A DNA stretch of 64,000 nucleotides from Apostichopus japonicus (Eukaryota; Echinodermata; Holothuroidea; Aspidochirotida; Stichopodidae): positions 20,362,577 to 20,426,576 of the forward strand of contig NC_092582.1 in assembly GCF_037975245.1 (NCBI RefSeq), in the 5' to 3' direction. The notes beneath the pieces are model-generated. The model was not told where the DNA came from, ran no database searches, and saw only the letters and a program-made list of their open reading frames with translations. Positions within the stretch are counted from its first letter, which is position 1. Every line of letters begins with the position of its first letter. This document shows positions 1-11,660 of the stretch, piece by piece. The translations under genes were made by a program, and so were the position numbers.

Positions 1-82
<82 letters not shown>
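1..82. repeat. (TA)n microsatellite
   Basis: Nearly pure TA at the left edge, directly before Helentron 1. Confidence 0.95.
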
Positions 83-83
<1 letters not shown>

Positions 84-737
84 GTGGCCACTGGATGACA
101 GGGAATTTCTCCCCTCCTCCCCCTTTTTCCAAATGGCTCAGTTTCGTCATTACAAGTATGATAACATTTGCACACAAAATCGTAAGGGTGTGTCTGCAAA
201 CACATCACTGAATATAAGAAACTTGAAACGTACTCATTGGATGTTCTTGTTTACAAACAGTGTCATAGGATTTCCGATTTTGAAAATCACAAAATAAAAA
301 GGTTTATACTTACAGTTTGTCCCTTTTAGGTCTCGTTGGAAGTTTAATCTTGTACGGTTTCTCTGTTGTTGATAAGCTGCTGTTAAGCACTGATATGACT
401 TTAACGTTTACATAGAGTTAAACCACAGGGAAACAGCGGAAGTACATGACATGTCACAACGTGTTTAGGAGAATCTCATTTCGTAGACACTCTTTCAATG
501 GCAGGTAGACTGCACCATACTTATGCGGCATAGAACCGAGGATGAGAATAAGTGCTGTGTTGAAATGATGCCTTATTTAAATATTTCATAGTTAGTCAAG
601 ATTTCACCTTCGCGAGAGATTACGTATCGGCTTCACGGAAACAAAACGAACTACACTTTCTTTAAAAGACTTACAGAACGTAAAAGATTAATCATAACAA
701 TGGTACCAATGTAAGCACTGATATAATTCGAAAGTAC

Positions 738-994
738 ATGCAGGCTAATCGAGAACTCCACGAAAGTACAAACAGGCTAAACGAGAACTCCACGAAAATA
801 CGTGCAGGCTAAACGAGAACTCCACGAAAGTACCTGCAAGCTAAACGAGAACTCCACGAAAATACATGAAGGCTAAACGAGAATTCCACGAAAGTAAATG
901 CAGGCTAACCGAGAACTCCACGAAAGTAAATGCAGGCGAACCGAGAACTCCACGAAAGTACATGCAGGCTAAAAGAGAACTCCACGAAAATACA
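738..994. repeat. 32-bp minisatellite in Helentron 1 (about 8 units)
   Basis: Tandem units around GAGAACTCCACGAAAGTACA plus TGCAGGCTAAMC. The same minisatellite has about 23 units in Helentron 2. Confidence 0.9.
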
Positions 995-1419
995 TGCATG
1001 CAAGGTTTCCGAGTCCGTGTGGTGTCTTCTCTGACAAACGACACTGGGTCAGGCGTTGCCAACTGTGACACCTTTCGGAACTTAGAGAAAAATGTTCTCA
1101 TTATTATTAAGAATAAAGCATAAAATATGGCCATCCCGAGCTCGGCTACGAATTCATACACCTTCAAAGCAGCTCTAGGTTCCCTCACTGTGGTACTTTA
1201 TCTGGATATAAGTCAACACTATTTCGTATGTCTGTGAATAATTTGGAGGGTCAGAGCTTCCAGAAAAATAATTAAAAAATAATTAAATAATGAATACTTT
1301 ATACAGTTTTTGCACACCAATTTTAAACATAATGCTCTATAAGCTAACTGATTATATGAGATGTCCAATGAGAAATCCAAAATATGACATATATAGAACT
1401 CGCAATCAATATTACATGG

Positions 1420-2560
1420 CAAGGCAAGTCAAGTCAGATGTCATTCAGAGTGACCCAGTTACATGTGCAAGACACTTTGGTGACATGGTACGTAGATTTA
1501 TCAATGATGTATTGCAGAGCTCATAGCATCTAATTGGTGAAATGATTGATCACTTCTACAGAGTAGAATTTCAGCAAAGAGGTTCTCCTCACATTCACAT
1601 GCTGGCATGGATCAGAGATGCCCCAGTGTATGATGATGCAACAAACTCTCAAGTAGAACAGTTCATGAACAAGTATGTCACATGCAAGAAACCACCACCA
1701 ACTGTCAATAATTCAGTTAACTTGCAATCACACAGTCATGCGAAAACATGTAGAAAGAAAAGACAGGGTGTTTGTAAGTTTGGCTTTCCAATTTCACCAA
1801 TGCCAAAGACAATGATTCTCACTCTATTAGGAGAAAATGACAAATGAAGACAAAGAACCATTGCCAACGCTGTATAACATGGTGATATGTTTTGTTGGAT
1901 GGCCTGATGTTAGCAGATGATGTCCCTACTACATTTTAAGAGATGCTTCAAATCCTTGAAACCACAGAAGAACAGTACATTCGTGCCATTAGGTTCAACC
2001 TGACATCTGCCATAGTGTTTCTACAAAGATCTGCAAGTGAGAAACGAGTTAATGCCTACAGCAAGGCCTTACTAGAAATATGGAAAGCTAACATGGACAT
2101 TCAATATGTTCTAGATGCATATTCTTGCGCTATGTTCATTGTCTCTTACATCAGCAAGGGTCAGAGAGGAATGAGCAATTTAATACAATATGCTACAAAA
2201 GAAGCCAGCGAAAGTAATCTTGATATCAAGCAATGTGTGAGACACATAGGAAACAAGTTCCTAAACCATGTTGAAATCAGTGCTCGAGAGGTTATTCATT
2301 TGGTTCTTCAAGTGTCTCTCAGGAAAGCTTCAAGACCGTTCGTATTTATCAACACATTGCCGTTAGAAGATCGCACAATATTGCTAAAACCATTGTATTA
2401 CATTCAACAATTACCAGATAGTTCAACAAATATTGAACGTATGGGGCCCGGCCTAAAGTACTAAAAAGTTACTGTTTAGCTGACCTTGCTGCGTGGTTTG
2501 ATGTTTCCACAGACAAAAAAAGATCCGCTGAGGACATTCAAGATGAAATATGATGCCAAC
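1420..2560 (+). pseudogene. Helentron 1 Rep (HUH) endonuclease remnant
   Basis: Starts with the Helitron-like N motif SDPVTCARHFGDMVRRFIND. After a frameshift come FQQRGSPHIHMLAWIRDAP (HUH metal-binding motif) and then AMFIVSYISKGQRGMS (the YxxK catalytic-tyrosine motif), FLNHVEISAREV and FINTLPLEDRTILLKP. At least three frame changes or stops break it. In active elements this domain nicks and joins single-stranded DNA in rolling-circle transposition. Confidence 0.85.
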
Positions 2561-4430
2561 ATAAAATGCTACACAATGGGACATTTGCTTTCAAAAGGAG
2601 AAATAACCAAACTATCAGTAGGTAACGTGCGCTTCCATAAAGGAAATGATTTTGAAAATTACTGCAGAGAGCAATTGATGCTGTTTCTGCCTTGGCGAAA
2701 GGAGGCAGAGCTCATAGGTTTATTTAAAACATAACAGGACAACTACCACTCCTTAGAAGCAACCATCAAGGAAGAGGGGGGAAATTACAATCAAAACAGT
2801 GATGTTATTGATGTTGCAATAAAGTCTTTAGATAATGAAGATGAATGTGCCAACCAAACTCTTGCACTAAAGACAGAACATATAGAACAGATAGATAGAG
2901 ACAAACTGGATCAAGAAAGACCACTTCAGCCACAAGTGTTATATGATATCGGTCAGGACATTGGTGTATCTGTAAACACACTAAATACAAAGGAATTACT
3001 GCAACCCCGTCTACCCGATTCTGACTATCATTTTATTGTTTACAGTCTCAATGTAAAGCAAAAAGGGCATTTCTACCATGTACTTCACTGGTTTAAAACA
3101 AACAAAACACCAATTGCCACATTTTTGACTGGAGGTGCAGGTGTATGTTATATCACAAGTACTCAAAGCCCTCTATAATACAGTCTTGAGATGCTTCTCA
3201 ACTGTGCCTGGTAATAACCCTGATGCCACACACATACTTTTGATGGCCCCAACTGGTAAGGTAGCTTATGGTGTTAAAGGTAACGCAATACACAGTGCTC
3301 TAGGAATACCAGCTAGCCAAGGTTTTCACTATAAGGCCTTAGCTTCTGACAGATTCAACTGTATGCAAGTCAAATACCAGAGTTTGAAAGTGGTTTATAT
3401 CGATTAAGTATCTGTAGTGATCATGAATAATGGGTAGCAAAACAGTGTTTCGAGGTGTTAGGATCATTGTGTTGGTAATCTATTTCAACTGAGGCCAGTA
3501 TTTGATGGCTGGATATTTAATGATTTGAGCATAGATTATGGCCCTTTTGCCACCAACCTATGGAAAGAAAACTTCACAGCATTTGAAGTGGATGATATCA
3601 TGCGACCAAAAGATGACAAAACATTTGCCATGGTTCTGAATCGTTTGAGAGGAGGAAATCACACAAAAGGAGACTTGATATTGTTTAAGACCAGGGCACT
3701 CCCTTTGGAAGTAATACCAACAAATGCGACTCAATTATTTCAAACAAACACTAAGGTCAATACACACAACAAAGATGTGTTTGCTTGTTTGAAAAGTGAA
3801 AGGGTTAAAATTCATTCACAAGATGTTTTTACAGGAGATATTAAAAAAAAAACAGTGAAAGAAAAGCTTTTGCAACATATTCCCAATGACCCACGAAAAA
3901 CTGTGGGTTTGTTCTATGAGTTGTCGTTTGGAATTGGACAAAGACTAGAATTGTGTTTAAACGCGGCAGTTGATGATGGATTGAATTATGGAGCTTGGGT
4001 GTTTTCAAATATAGTGACCAACATCAAGAAGGAACAGTCGTAATTGTTTGGCTCTATAGGCATGCAAAGAAACATTTACTCACTGATGGCATTCCATCAA
4101 CATGGACTCCAATCTCAAGAGTTTCATGGCAGTTTAAAACTGGCCGAAATCAAAATGCTGAGATATTTGCGCAAACAGTTTCCGCTTCGTCCAGCTGCTG
4201 CAAAACCCGTTCATAGATGCCAAGGTGATACCCTAAATGAAGTAGTCATAGATATGCCAGGGACTAAGTCTCAATGTCACATTCACTATGTTGCTTTAAG
4301 TAGAGTTACATCATTGAACGGCCTTTGCATTCGCAGCCTTGATCCGTCAAAAATTAATGTAGATCCTAACGCTGTGAAAGAAATGAATGAACTTAGAACT
4401 ACTAGAGCAATGCATTCATGCATGTCTTCC
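2561..4430 (+). pseudogene. Helentron 1 Pif1-like helicase remnant
   Basis: Fragments in several frames: FLTGGAGV (start of Walker A, its GKS lost by frameshift, 3126-3160), THILLMAPTGKVAYGVKGNA (3220-3300), VVYID before a broken DE motif, NLWKENFTAFEVDDIMRPKD (3550-3620), and PVHRCQGDTLNEVVIDMPGT with HYVALSRVTSLNGL (4205-4330, helicase motifs V-VI). In autonomous elements it unwinds the transposon strand. Confidence 0.85.
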
Positions 4431-4894
4431 TTACATCCCACTAAATACGCTATAACATTCCTACATCGAAATTTAATATCATTTCAAAAACATATGCCTG
4501 ATATCCAGAATGACAAATCAATCGTTTCAGCTGATGTTCTTGTGTTTACAGAATGCCACCTCTCAAGAAAAGAAACTGGAGAAAACATACAAATAACAGG
4601 ATGTACACTATTTAAAAAATATTCAACAACAGGATTCCACAATACATTCTCTATATGGCAGTAGACTTCTATGTTGATTTTTTTTTAAACATATCAGATA
4701 AACAAAGACTTCTCTCTTTCTTTATTAACTCACCACATTTTTCACAACTAATTGATGTTCCAACAATTGACTGCAACTCATCTTTAAACCATATTTATAC
4801 CAACATCTCTTCTGCTGTTGTAACTTGTGGAATTTTAGAAAGCTTTTACAGTGACCACAAAGCTACATGGATCAGGTTACACAGTAAACAATAG
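4431..4894 (+). pseudogene. Helentron 1 endonuclease-domain remnant
   Basis: Follows the helicase without a gap: ITFLHRNLISFQKHMPDI, DVLVFTECHLS and, after a stop and internal loss, HFSQLIDVPTIDCNSSLNHI, ESFYSDHKATWI. These match the start and end (SDH motif) of an exonuclease-endonuclease-phosphatase fold; the middle is missing. Confidence 0.75.
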
Positions 4895-5740
4895 ATCACC
4901 ATTTGTAGGCTCACAACTTCATATTTGCAAAGATAAACCTTACCAGTTCCTCCTTATCAGCTATGAGAAATTATGATGTGAGCAATACACATGTATAATC
5001 TTGTATTATATTATGTGTTCCAATGTGTTGATAAACCTCTTCTTTCTTATTCAAAACATCTTTTCCTGCCATAATTGTCCTTGTAACAGCAACTTCATTT
5101 TGTTTTCTGCCACATGCTCTTGTACAGTGCTACAGTAAATATGCATTTTTTTATTCTTCATTGCAAGAAAATCTCCAGAAAGAAACATCCGTTGTAAGCT
5201 GGATACTTGACCAAAAAGATGAGAGTTTGATTCATTTGGTAATCAACAAAGCCCAAATTTTTCTCAAATGGATATTCCAATTTAAATTTTGTATTTCAAA
5301 TCTTCAAAAAATTGAGTACAAGAGCCCTATTGTTTTTTTTTGTGTATAGCCACGTACAGTAAAATGACCTGTGTTTATCATGCCATAGTGTTATTGTATT
5401 AAAATGGTGGTTCGGGCCATTTCTATTGTAACAGCTAGTTCTGGTTATACTAACAACAAGAAGTCTAGTGCACTGAAGTCATCGAAACCTCAATGCATTT
5501 TGCATTCTGGTTTATTCCTTTCCAGAGGCAAAGGAATCTATGCGATAGTGATGGCATGTGTGTTTGTGTGTGTGTCTGAGCATATGCTTGTAAAGACGGT
5601 AACTCAAAAAGTTTATGATGGAGTATCTTCATGCTTGGTTTGTGGATCTTTCTTATTAATGCAAGAACTATATTTTATCTGTGAAGGGAAAGATTTTTTG
5701 AGGGTCAGTAGAGGTGAACGTCTGAAGACCTTGTAAACAT
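4895..5740. other. No gene recognised
   Basis: AT-rich sequence, part of it possibly the Helentron 1 tail. A 110-codon open frame at 5404-5736 has no recognisable domain and runs into a dispersed repeat. Confidence 0.5.
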
Positions 5741-6270
5741 GATAAATCTAAAAATACTTCATTGTTCAACTTCATATTTGGTGTGAAGATCCAGCTTTGT
5801 AAGTACAACCACCTTATTGAAGTTAATGGAGGTCAAACGTCAATTGATTTCAACAGAGATCGAAGTATGAAAACTCTGCAAACATAACAGATGACAGTGC
5901 TGCTTGGTTGCAGTTCATATGTGTTACGTGCCGTCCACATGGTGAGTGCATGGATCCTTTTGAAACCAGTAGATGTCAAAGGTCATTTGCCGTCAAAGGA
6001 ACTCACAATGTGAGAACCTTGTGAACATGATAAGTAACGTAAGATTTGGATGGACTTGGTATGTATGATCCACCTTATTGAGTAGAAGATCCCTATTCTT
6101 CTCTGTGAATGTCATTTAAGGTCAACGTTTTTGAATTTTGTAAGCATGCACCTGATATATCAAAAGGTGCATCTTTTTGGAAATTCATTCTAGGTTAATA
6201 TAGGTCTGAAAACCGTGAAGAAATAATAACAGCAAAAGTGACGCTTTGTTGATGGACTTCTTTCTTGATA
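5740..6270. repeat. Dispersed AGGTCA-rich repeat
   Basis: Recurring phrases such as GTCAAAGGTCATTTG and ACCTTGTRAACATGATAA, also found at about 22790-23270, 57950-58480 and 62400-63050. Confidence 0.6.
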
Positions 6271-6562
6271 GTTAGGTCCGTGTTTGTGCAAGAATCTTCC
6301 TGATCAGTAATCGTCAATACATGAGAATCTTGTTGGAAGTGTTACTGTGTAATGCTCTCATAAGAAATTTGACAAGGAAACACTATGCCTGGTTTCTGGT
6401 TCCATTCCATCCCCCTTACCCCCCCCCCATTTGTGGTTTTGTACAAGTCAAAACAAGCTCGATCTTTCAGAAAAGTACTGGCAATGATTTTTTCCACTGT
6501 ATTTATTTACAATACCGTAACACATAATACAACAGAATCAGCAAACGACTTAAATAAGAAGC

Positions 6563-6875
6563 TTACGTAAAGAAATCATAATAGTCGTCAAGGTTACACA
6601 AATTGTTGTTTTGCTTAGATATAAAATAGTGAAAGTCAAGTCGAAAGCGAAACTTAAAGTAAAATTCGTGCACATCTGGGATTTTTTTATTCAACCTACA
6701 AGTATAAATAAATTGTTTAGCATACAAAAATAAAAAGTTCACAGGATTACCCATATCATCAAAATCCCCAAAACAAATATTGGTCAAATTAAAAGTACAA
6801 TTTATTTTAATGCAATTTGAATTCACTGCCTCCCAGAATCGCTCAACGTGACTACAGTTATGAAACAACTGTATT
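6563..6875 (-). pseudogene. L1/Tx1-type LINE ORF2 C-terminal fragment
   Basis: Minus-strand frame with LIQLFHNCSHVERFWEAV, then a span ending FLYAKQFIYTCRLNKKIPDV. This resembles the Cys-His segment and the hydrophobic tail at the end of L1/Tx1 reverse transcriptases. No RT core is present. The right end abuts the NUBPL-like fragment. Confidence 0.6.
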
Positions 6876-6877
6876 AG

Positions 6878-7008
6878 TACTGGCAATGATGAAATAGTGA
6901 AGCAACTAATGAGAAGAGGTCTACCTAAGACAATGGCAATACCTGGAGTAAAAAACAGTAAAGTCATAACGTCTGGAAAAGGTGGAGTTGGGAACTCTAC
7001 AGTAGCAG
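6878..7008 (+). pseudogene. NUBPL-like P-loop exon fragment
   Basis: Frame TGNDEIVKQLMRRGLPKTMA, IPGVKNSKVITSGKGGVGNS, TVAG, followed by the donor-like GTATGT. This is the N-terminal P-loop exon of the Mrp/NBP35 ATPase family, closest by eye to mitochondrial NUBPL (complex I assembly; RGLPK and IPGVK motifs). The Walker A lysine (GVGKST) is Asn here. No following exon was found, so this is probably an orphan fragment or pseudo-exon. Confidence 0.6.
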
Positions 7009-7860
7009 GTATGTAGTGTAGACATTTTGCATTACGATGGTAAAATTGATTTACCTTCTCATATTAATCTGATCTGTCTATCTTTCAGAAGCCATAGGTA
7101 CAACTCTAAAGTGCCTTGTCTATATAGCTCGTATAATAATTTACTATAAACATTTAAACAGTATATTTTCGTCCTACTTTATGTGTTGAATTATGTTCAT
7201 TTAAATAATAATGAAGTCTAAGATATAGAAATATTGTAAAGGACATTTAAAACACAAAACACATCATATAAAATGGGTGGGGGAGGGGGTACAATTTCTT
7301 GATATATTGCAATCATTCAACCACAGAGGAAAATAAATCTCTAAAAAGAGAAAGATATTGATGAAGTTCTTAATACAGAGAACATTGACAGTTATTAAGC
7401 ACATATTTCAGGCTACAACAAGAAGATTATATTAAAAGTAAAGCTTCTACAGAGTTTATATTCCCTAATGATATCACAGACCACCTGTACTGTAATTCAA
7501 GTTCCTGGAGAAGATAAAAGTTTAACCACTCAAAGTAGGTTACATTAAATCAACCTTATCTCAAGTTAGGGAAACGTTTTAGATGGGATACCAACTAGCA
7601 GTGTGGATTTCCCCCTTCAACGCAAGCTTTAAATGGTTTGCCTAAAGAATATCCCTTTATTTTTATAATGGCTACTTTAAGCGTCCTATATGTGCATTCT
7701 TAGGCAGGACAAGTCTCTCAGAACACAACCATTGATTTTGTGATGTAAAGAGCACAATTTGTTTATATGTTTTGAAGATTAAAGTAGCAAAACCGAAAAT
7801 CTCTCTGTTCTTGTGATGTTTTCATGGTTTGATCAGATTTACCAAAATCAAACTTGTATC

Positions 7861-7863
<3 letters not shown>
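7009..7863. other. No gene recognised
   Basis: AT-rich; nothing supported on either strand. Confidence 0.6.

Positions 7864-7950
<87 letters not shown>
7864..7950. repeat. (TA)n microsatellite
   Basis: Pure TA, 87 bp. Confidence 0.95.
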
Positions 7951-7952
<2 letters not shown>

Positions 7953-8223
7953 AGTGGCAATGCACTTAGCACAGAGAAATGTACCTATCTTCACAACATC
8001 AATTTTTCAGTATAATTTCAGTAACTTGGTGACATCATTCATAAAAGTGATTTTAACAGATCAAAAAAACTTGAGATTTTCTTGCTTTACTATCACTTTG
8101 ACTGAACGTTTTCATTTAGATTGTATAGCCTACTTGACAACTTGCAATTTAATCATGCTAAATGCGTTATATTTATTCAGCCACCGCTATTGTGTATCAC
8201 AACTATTGAAGTTCTATATGTAA

Positions 8224-9180
8224 GTGTTAGACGGAGTAATAGTAAATAAAATACTGTCCGTTTTGATACACTACCAAATGTACAACGCTGTATTGAAGAA
8301 GTTGATATTTACATGTCGCAAAACATTGTATGTTAGTATGGGAATTTTTAATGTCTCATAATTTGTTTCCCAAAAACAATATGGAACTCATGGGGTTCAA
8401 GACATAAATACAGACTTCTATAAAGATATAACAGCCAAAGCCAACCAGGATATTCCTAACTCTTGCCTACCAATACGACCTAACTTAACTTAGCCTAAGG
8501 CTTCTAACATTGGTACAATTGTAGGCTACCATACCAAACAGGTGACGAATGGGTCTAAGTTATATCCTTGGCCTATATAACAGTATTCATACGGTAAGAA
8601 TTTGTTAACTCTATGATAGTATATATCACTGACAGATTTAGAGTCTACAGCAACACTAACCCACGCAGACCTAAGTTATTAGGCTACACAACAGTAGGCC
8701 TAGCTTTAGGATATTCATTTATCAAAGGTATAGTGATAAATCGTCGACAACCGAATATTTCAAAGGTTTCAGAATACACCTCTCGCTGTGGAAGTCAACG
8801 TGGGCCAAATATTGAACATTTATTAACATTCGGCTTTTGCTTCAGGCAGAGAGCCTATTGAATCCGTGTAACAAAGATTTCTACGCGAAACTCTTCTACC
8901 TAGCAAAGAATCTTCAGCCTGAACTTTCAGTTTCACTACATACATCTACTAGAATAAACTAGACACTGATCAACCTCTCGGATCGGAAGCGTAACTCGCA
9001 ACATATGGATCGCGAACTGGGCAAAAAGTGTTTCTTTATCAACCGGGACATGTTCTACATATCTTTTCATATTTAATAATTATTAAAAATCTTTCAAGTT
9101 TGATTCTAGATATCTTTTAATTTTAAAAGAAACCTACAAATCAATAAATATCAGATATGTAAATCATTTAATACTTTGTG
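8224..9180. other. No gene recognised
   Basis: Contains TTAGGCCTA-type words (8470-8720), also frequent at 56100-56760. Open frames here lack recognisable domains. Confidence 0.5.
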
Positions 9181-9187
9181 CCTTATA

Positions 9188-9203
9188 AACACACACACAC
9201 ACC

Positions 9204-9237
<34 letters not shown>

Positions 9238-9252
9238 CATAAATATATATAA
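9188..9252. repeat. (CA)n(TA)n microsatellite
   Basis: CA run passing into TA. Confidence 0.9.
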
Positions 9253-9419
9253 GGTATGTAATGTGTGCATGAAATGTTAAATTTATGAAACGGTATTTGA
9301 TAACTGAAACTACCTGTTTTCGCCAGAACGACATATGTAACTACTGCACGTATATGTGAGAACCACGTGATATATAAAACCGGGAGAAACAATTACATGC
9401 TGCATGGTGCTCAATAGAG

Positions 9420-10070
9420 CCTATGGGTTCTTCAACATTTGCTACATATGGACTGCCAGACTTACTTGTTACCGACAATGAAAGCAAGTTTACCAGTTCA
9501 GAGTTTGCTGACTTTTTGAGAAAGAATGATGTGAAGCACATACGTACTGCTCCATACAATCCTGCTTCAAATAGTAGCGGAAAGGGCGATTCAAAGGGCG
9601 ATTCCAATAGTAGCGGAAAGGGCGATAGATGCATTGAGGAAAATGACAGAAGGGGGCCATGGACACCAAGCTTGCAAGGTTTATATACCATAACAACTAA
9701 CACCCCCCCCCCCCTTCCGGACACATACACACACAACCACAGGACAGAATCCATTACACTTGATGATGGGCAGAAAAGGTGAAACCCACATGGATCTACT
9801 GAAACTAAAGCTTTGTACAGGACTTTTTCTTACATTGTTAGATTGGAAGATGGACACACCTTGAATCGTCACCAAGATCACATAACAGTGCATTTAGGAT
9901 TATATCCTACAACCAGATACCCTTTCAAGTACAACCGCACGACCAATCAAAAGGCAACTTCCAGTTTCAGGCATTGCCAAGAAACCAACTGAAAAATACC
10001 TGGTCAAAATGAAACGGTCCAAACGTGTTAGTAAACCGCCCAATGTATAAGATTTGTAAGGGGGAGTAGC
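9420..10070 (+). pseudogene. Ty3/gypsy polyprotein remnant: integrase and C-terminal tail
   Basis: FATYGLPDLLVTDNESKFTS, EFADFLRKNDVKHIRTAPYN and PAS match the integrase catalytic core around its second Asp. The expected continuation is replaced by a small duplicated insert (SSGKGDSKGD). Farther on, LMMGRKGETHMDLLKLK, SYIVRLEDGHTLNRHQDHI and RSKRVSKPP match the integrase C-terminal region. A polypurine run (AAGGGGGAG near 10059) fits the 3' end; the LTR ends are not resolved. Confidence 0.75.
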
Positions 10071-11160
10071 TACCATCATACTGATGGGGCAGAATAAACC
10101 TTCAGGATGTATCGATATTGATTAAGTGTAGTCTACCCATGAACTCGATAATGTCAACTATTAATTTGTAATCTTATCTTTAACCCAAAATAATTATAAT
10201 ATGATTCAGTGCATATTTAATCTTCCATTAAGGTAGAATTAGCATTCTTAATTGATGTTCCAGTTTGCATTTAAAGGGTTGTTCCGAAATTTAGGGGAGG
10301 TGAGGAATGTAGTATTTGTTACTATGGTTAAAAGAGTAGAGCGCAACCAGTTTGAGTTGGCGATAAATATGATGTATGCCACTTCGTACTTAGACGAGTC
10401 ACCTAAATAAACTCTATCCTAGTCACCTTATTTTCTATGGTTACAGCAAAATGATCATCAAACATACATACATAATTATTAGCGGCACTGTTACGCTACG
10501 ACGTACAGCGGAAACGCATAGGCATAGTGCTCAAAATATCAGAAACGGTTCATGTGTGAACTGATGGATTTATATCGTAATCCACCGAATTATTTTACTT
10601 ATCATCTTGATTCCGAGAAAATGACACAATGACTCATTGATGGGGTTGGGTGGGGTGTGGGGGTGGGCGGGTTGTGTGAGGTGGGTGGAGGAGGTAACTA
10701 AATCAGTATAAAGGTATGTTAAATCATGACCTTTTTAGGTAATCATTGTCGCAAACTTCTAAGTTATCATCTGGGCGTCACTTGCGCTGTAGGGTAGGAA
10801 GGTATGTGGGGTGCAACACCACAGATATTATGTTAATTTAGAGCAAAAGCAAAAATTGTCGGGAAATGTTTACGATGTGTCAGAAATATCATGTTATTTT
10901 GCGGTGAAAATCTTATCAGGGCGATGGTCTTCATGGCTGTCGGGTGAAATGATGATCGCCAGGTGTGTCGGAAGGAAATTGGTACTGTCTTGTTTGTAAC
11001 AAGTCTACCATTTCGAAAATAATTACAATTTTACCATATAGCTGGTAAATCTTTGACCCTAACATTTCATTGTTCGATGCTGTACCAGTTACGGTAACAT
11101 CTAATGTTAGTGGAGAGTAATATTCAATACTTAATTTGGACATTTGGATGATTTACTTTA
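10071..11160. other. Possible LTR remnant and unannotated sequence
   Basis: 10070-10460 may hold a decayed 3' LTR. 10640-10700 is G-rich (GGGTGGGGTGTGGGGGTGGG). No gene seen. Confidence 0.35.
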
Positions 11161-11660
11161 CTTTACATTTTGTATGTACATTATTAAAGTTTCTTCTCAA
11201 AATCTTGACAATTCATTGCAAAATGTTTATATTTTGTGTCGAAATGTTGACGTTTTTATATACAAAATTCTACGTCCCTTCTCTAAATGTCACGTTCTGT
11301 AACTAAACCTGCGATGTTACACTTCAAAATTCCACATTTTATGTCGCAATTCCAACATTTTAACTCTCATTTTGACTTTTTATCTCAAAATGTTGATGTT
11401 TTATGTCAAACATTTTAAGTTTTATCTGAGGATTTTTACGGTTATATACCGCGTTACTTTTCATGTTTCATGTCAAAAATGTGACGTTTATTCTTAGACT
11501 ACTGCTTTCCACATTTTGTTATTGAAATGTTGACGTTTAACATAAAAAAATTCAAAATATAATCCGAAAACGTAATGTTTTACAAGCAAGTTGTGACGTG
11601 GTTTAACGAATTTGGAACGTTTTAACTTCTTGATATTGAGGTTTCATGTCGAAATTGTCA
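11160..11660. repeat. Degenerate AAATGTTGACGTTTTAT array
   Basis: About 20 imperfect occurrences of words like CAAAATGTTGACGTTTTATG with irregular spacing. The same vocabulary reappears at 36250-36410 and 37490-37760. Confidence 0.7.

Larger units (their letters stand above)
82..5390 (+). mobile_element. Helentron copy 1 (degenerate)
   Basis: Homologous to the copy starting at 52887; both begin just after a (TA)n array with TACGTGGCCACTG. Coding order on the plus strand: Helitron-like N region, HUH Rep nuclease, Pif1-type helicase, then an apurinic-type endonuclease. The downstream endonuclease is what marks Helentrons. Several frameshifts and stops make it inactive. Ends are approximate; no clean 3' hairpin was recognised. 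Confidence 0.8.

Noticed and set aside
5404-5736. 110-codon open frame with Cys-rich hydrophobic middle
   Set aside because: No recognisable domain, no splice or signal context, and its end falls in a dispersed repeat.
9341-9893. Several minus-strand open frames opposite the gypsy integrase
   Set aside because: Shadows; the plus strand has the recognisable integrase motifs.
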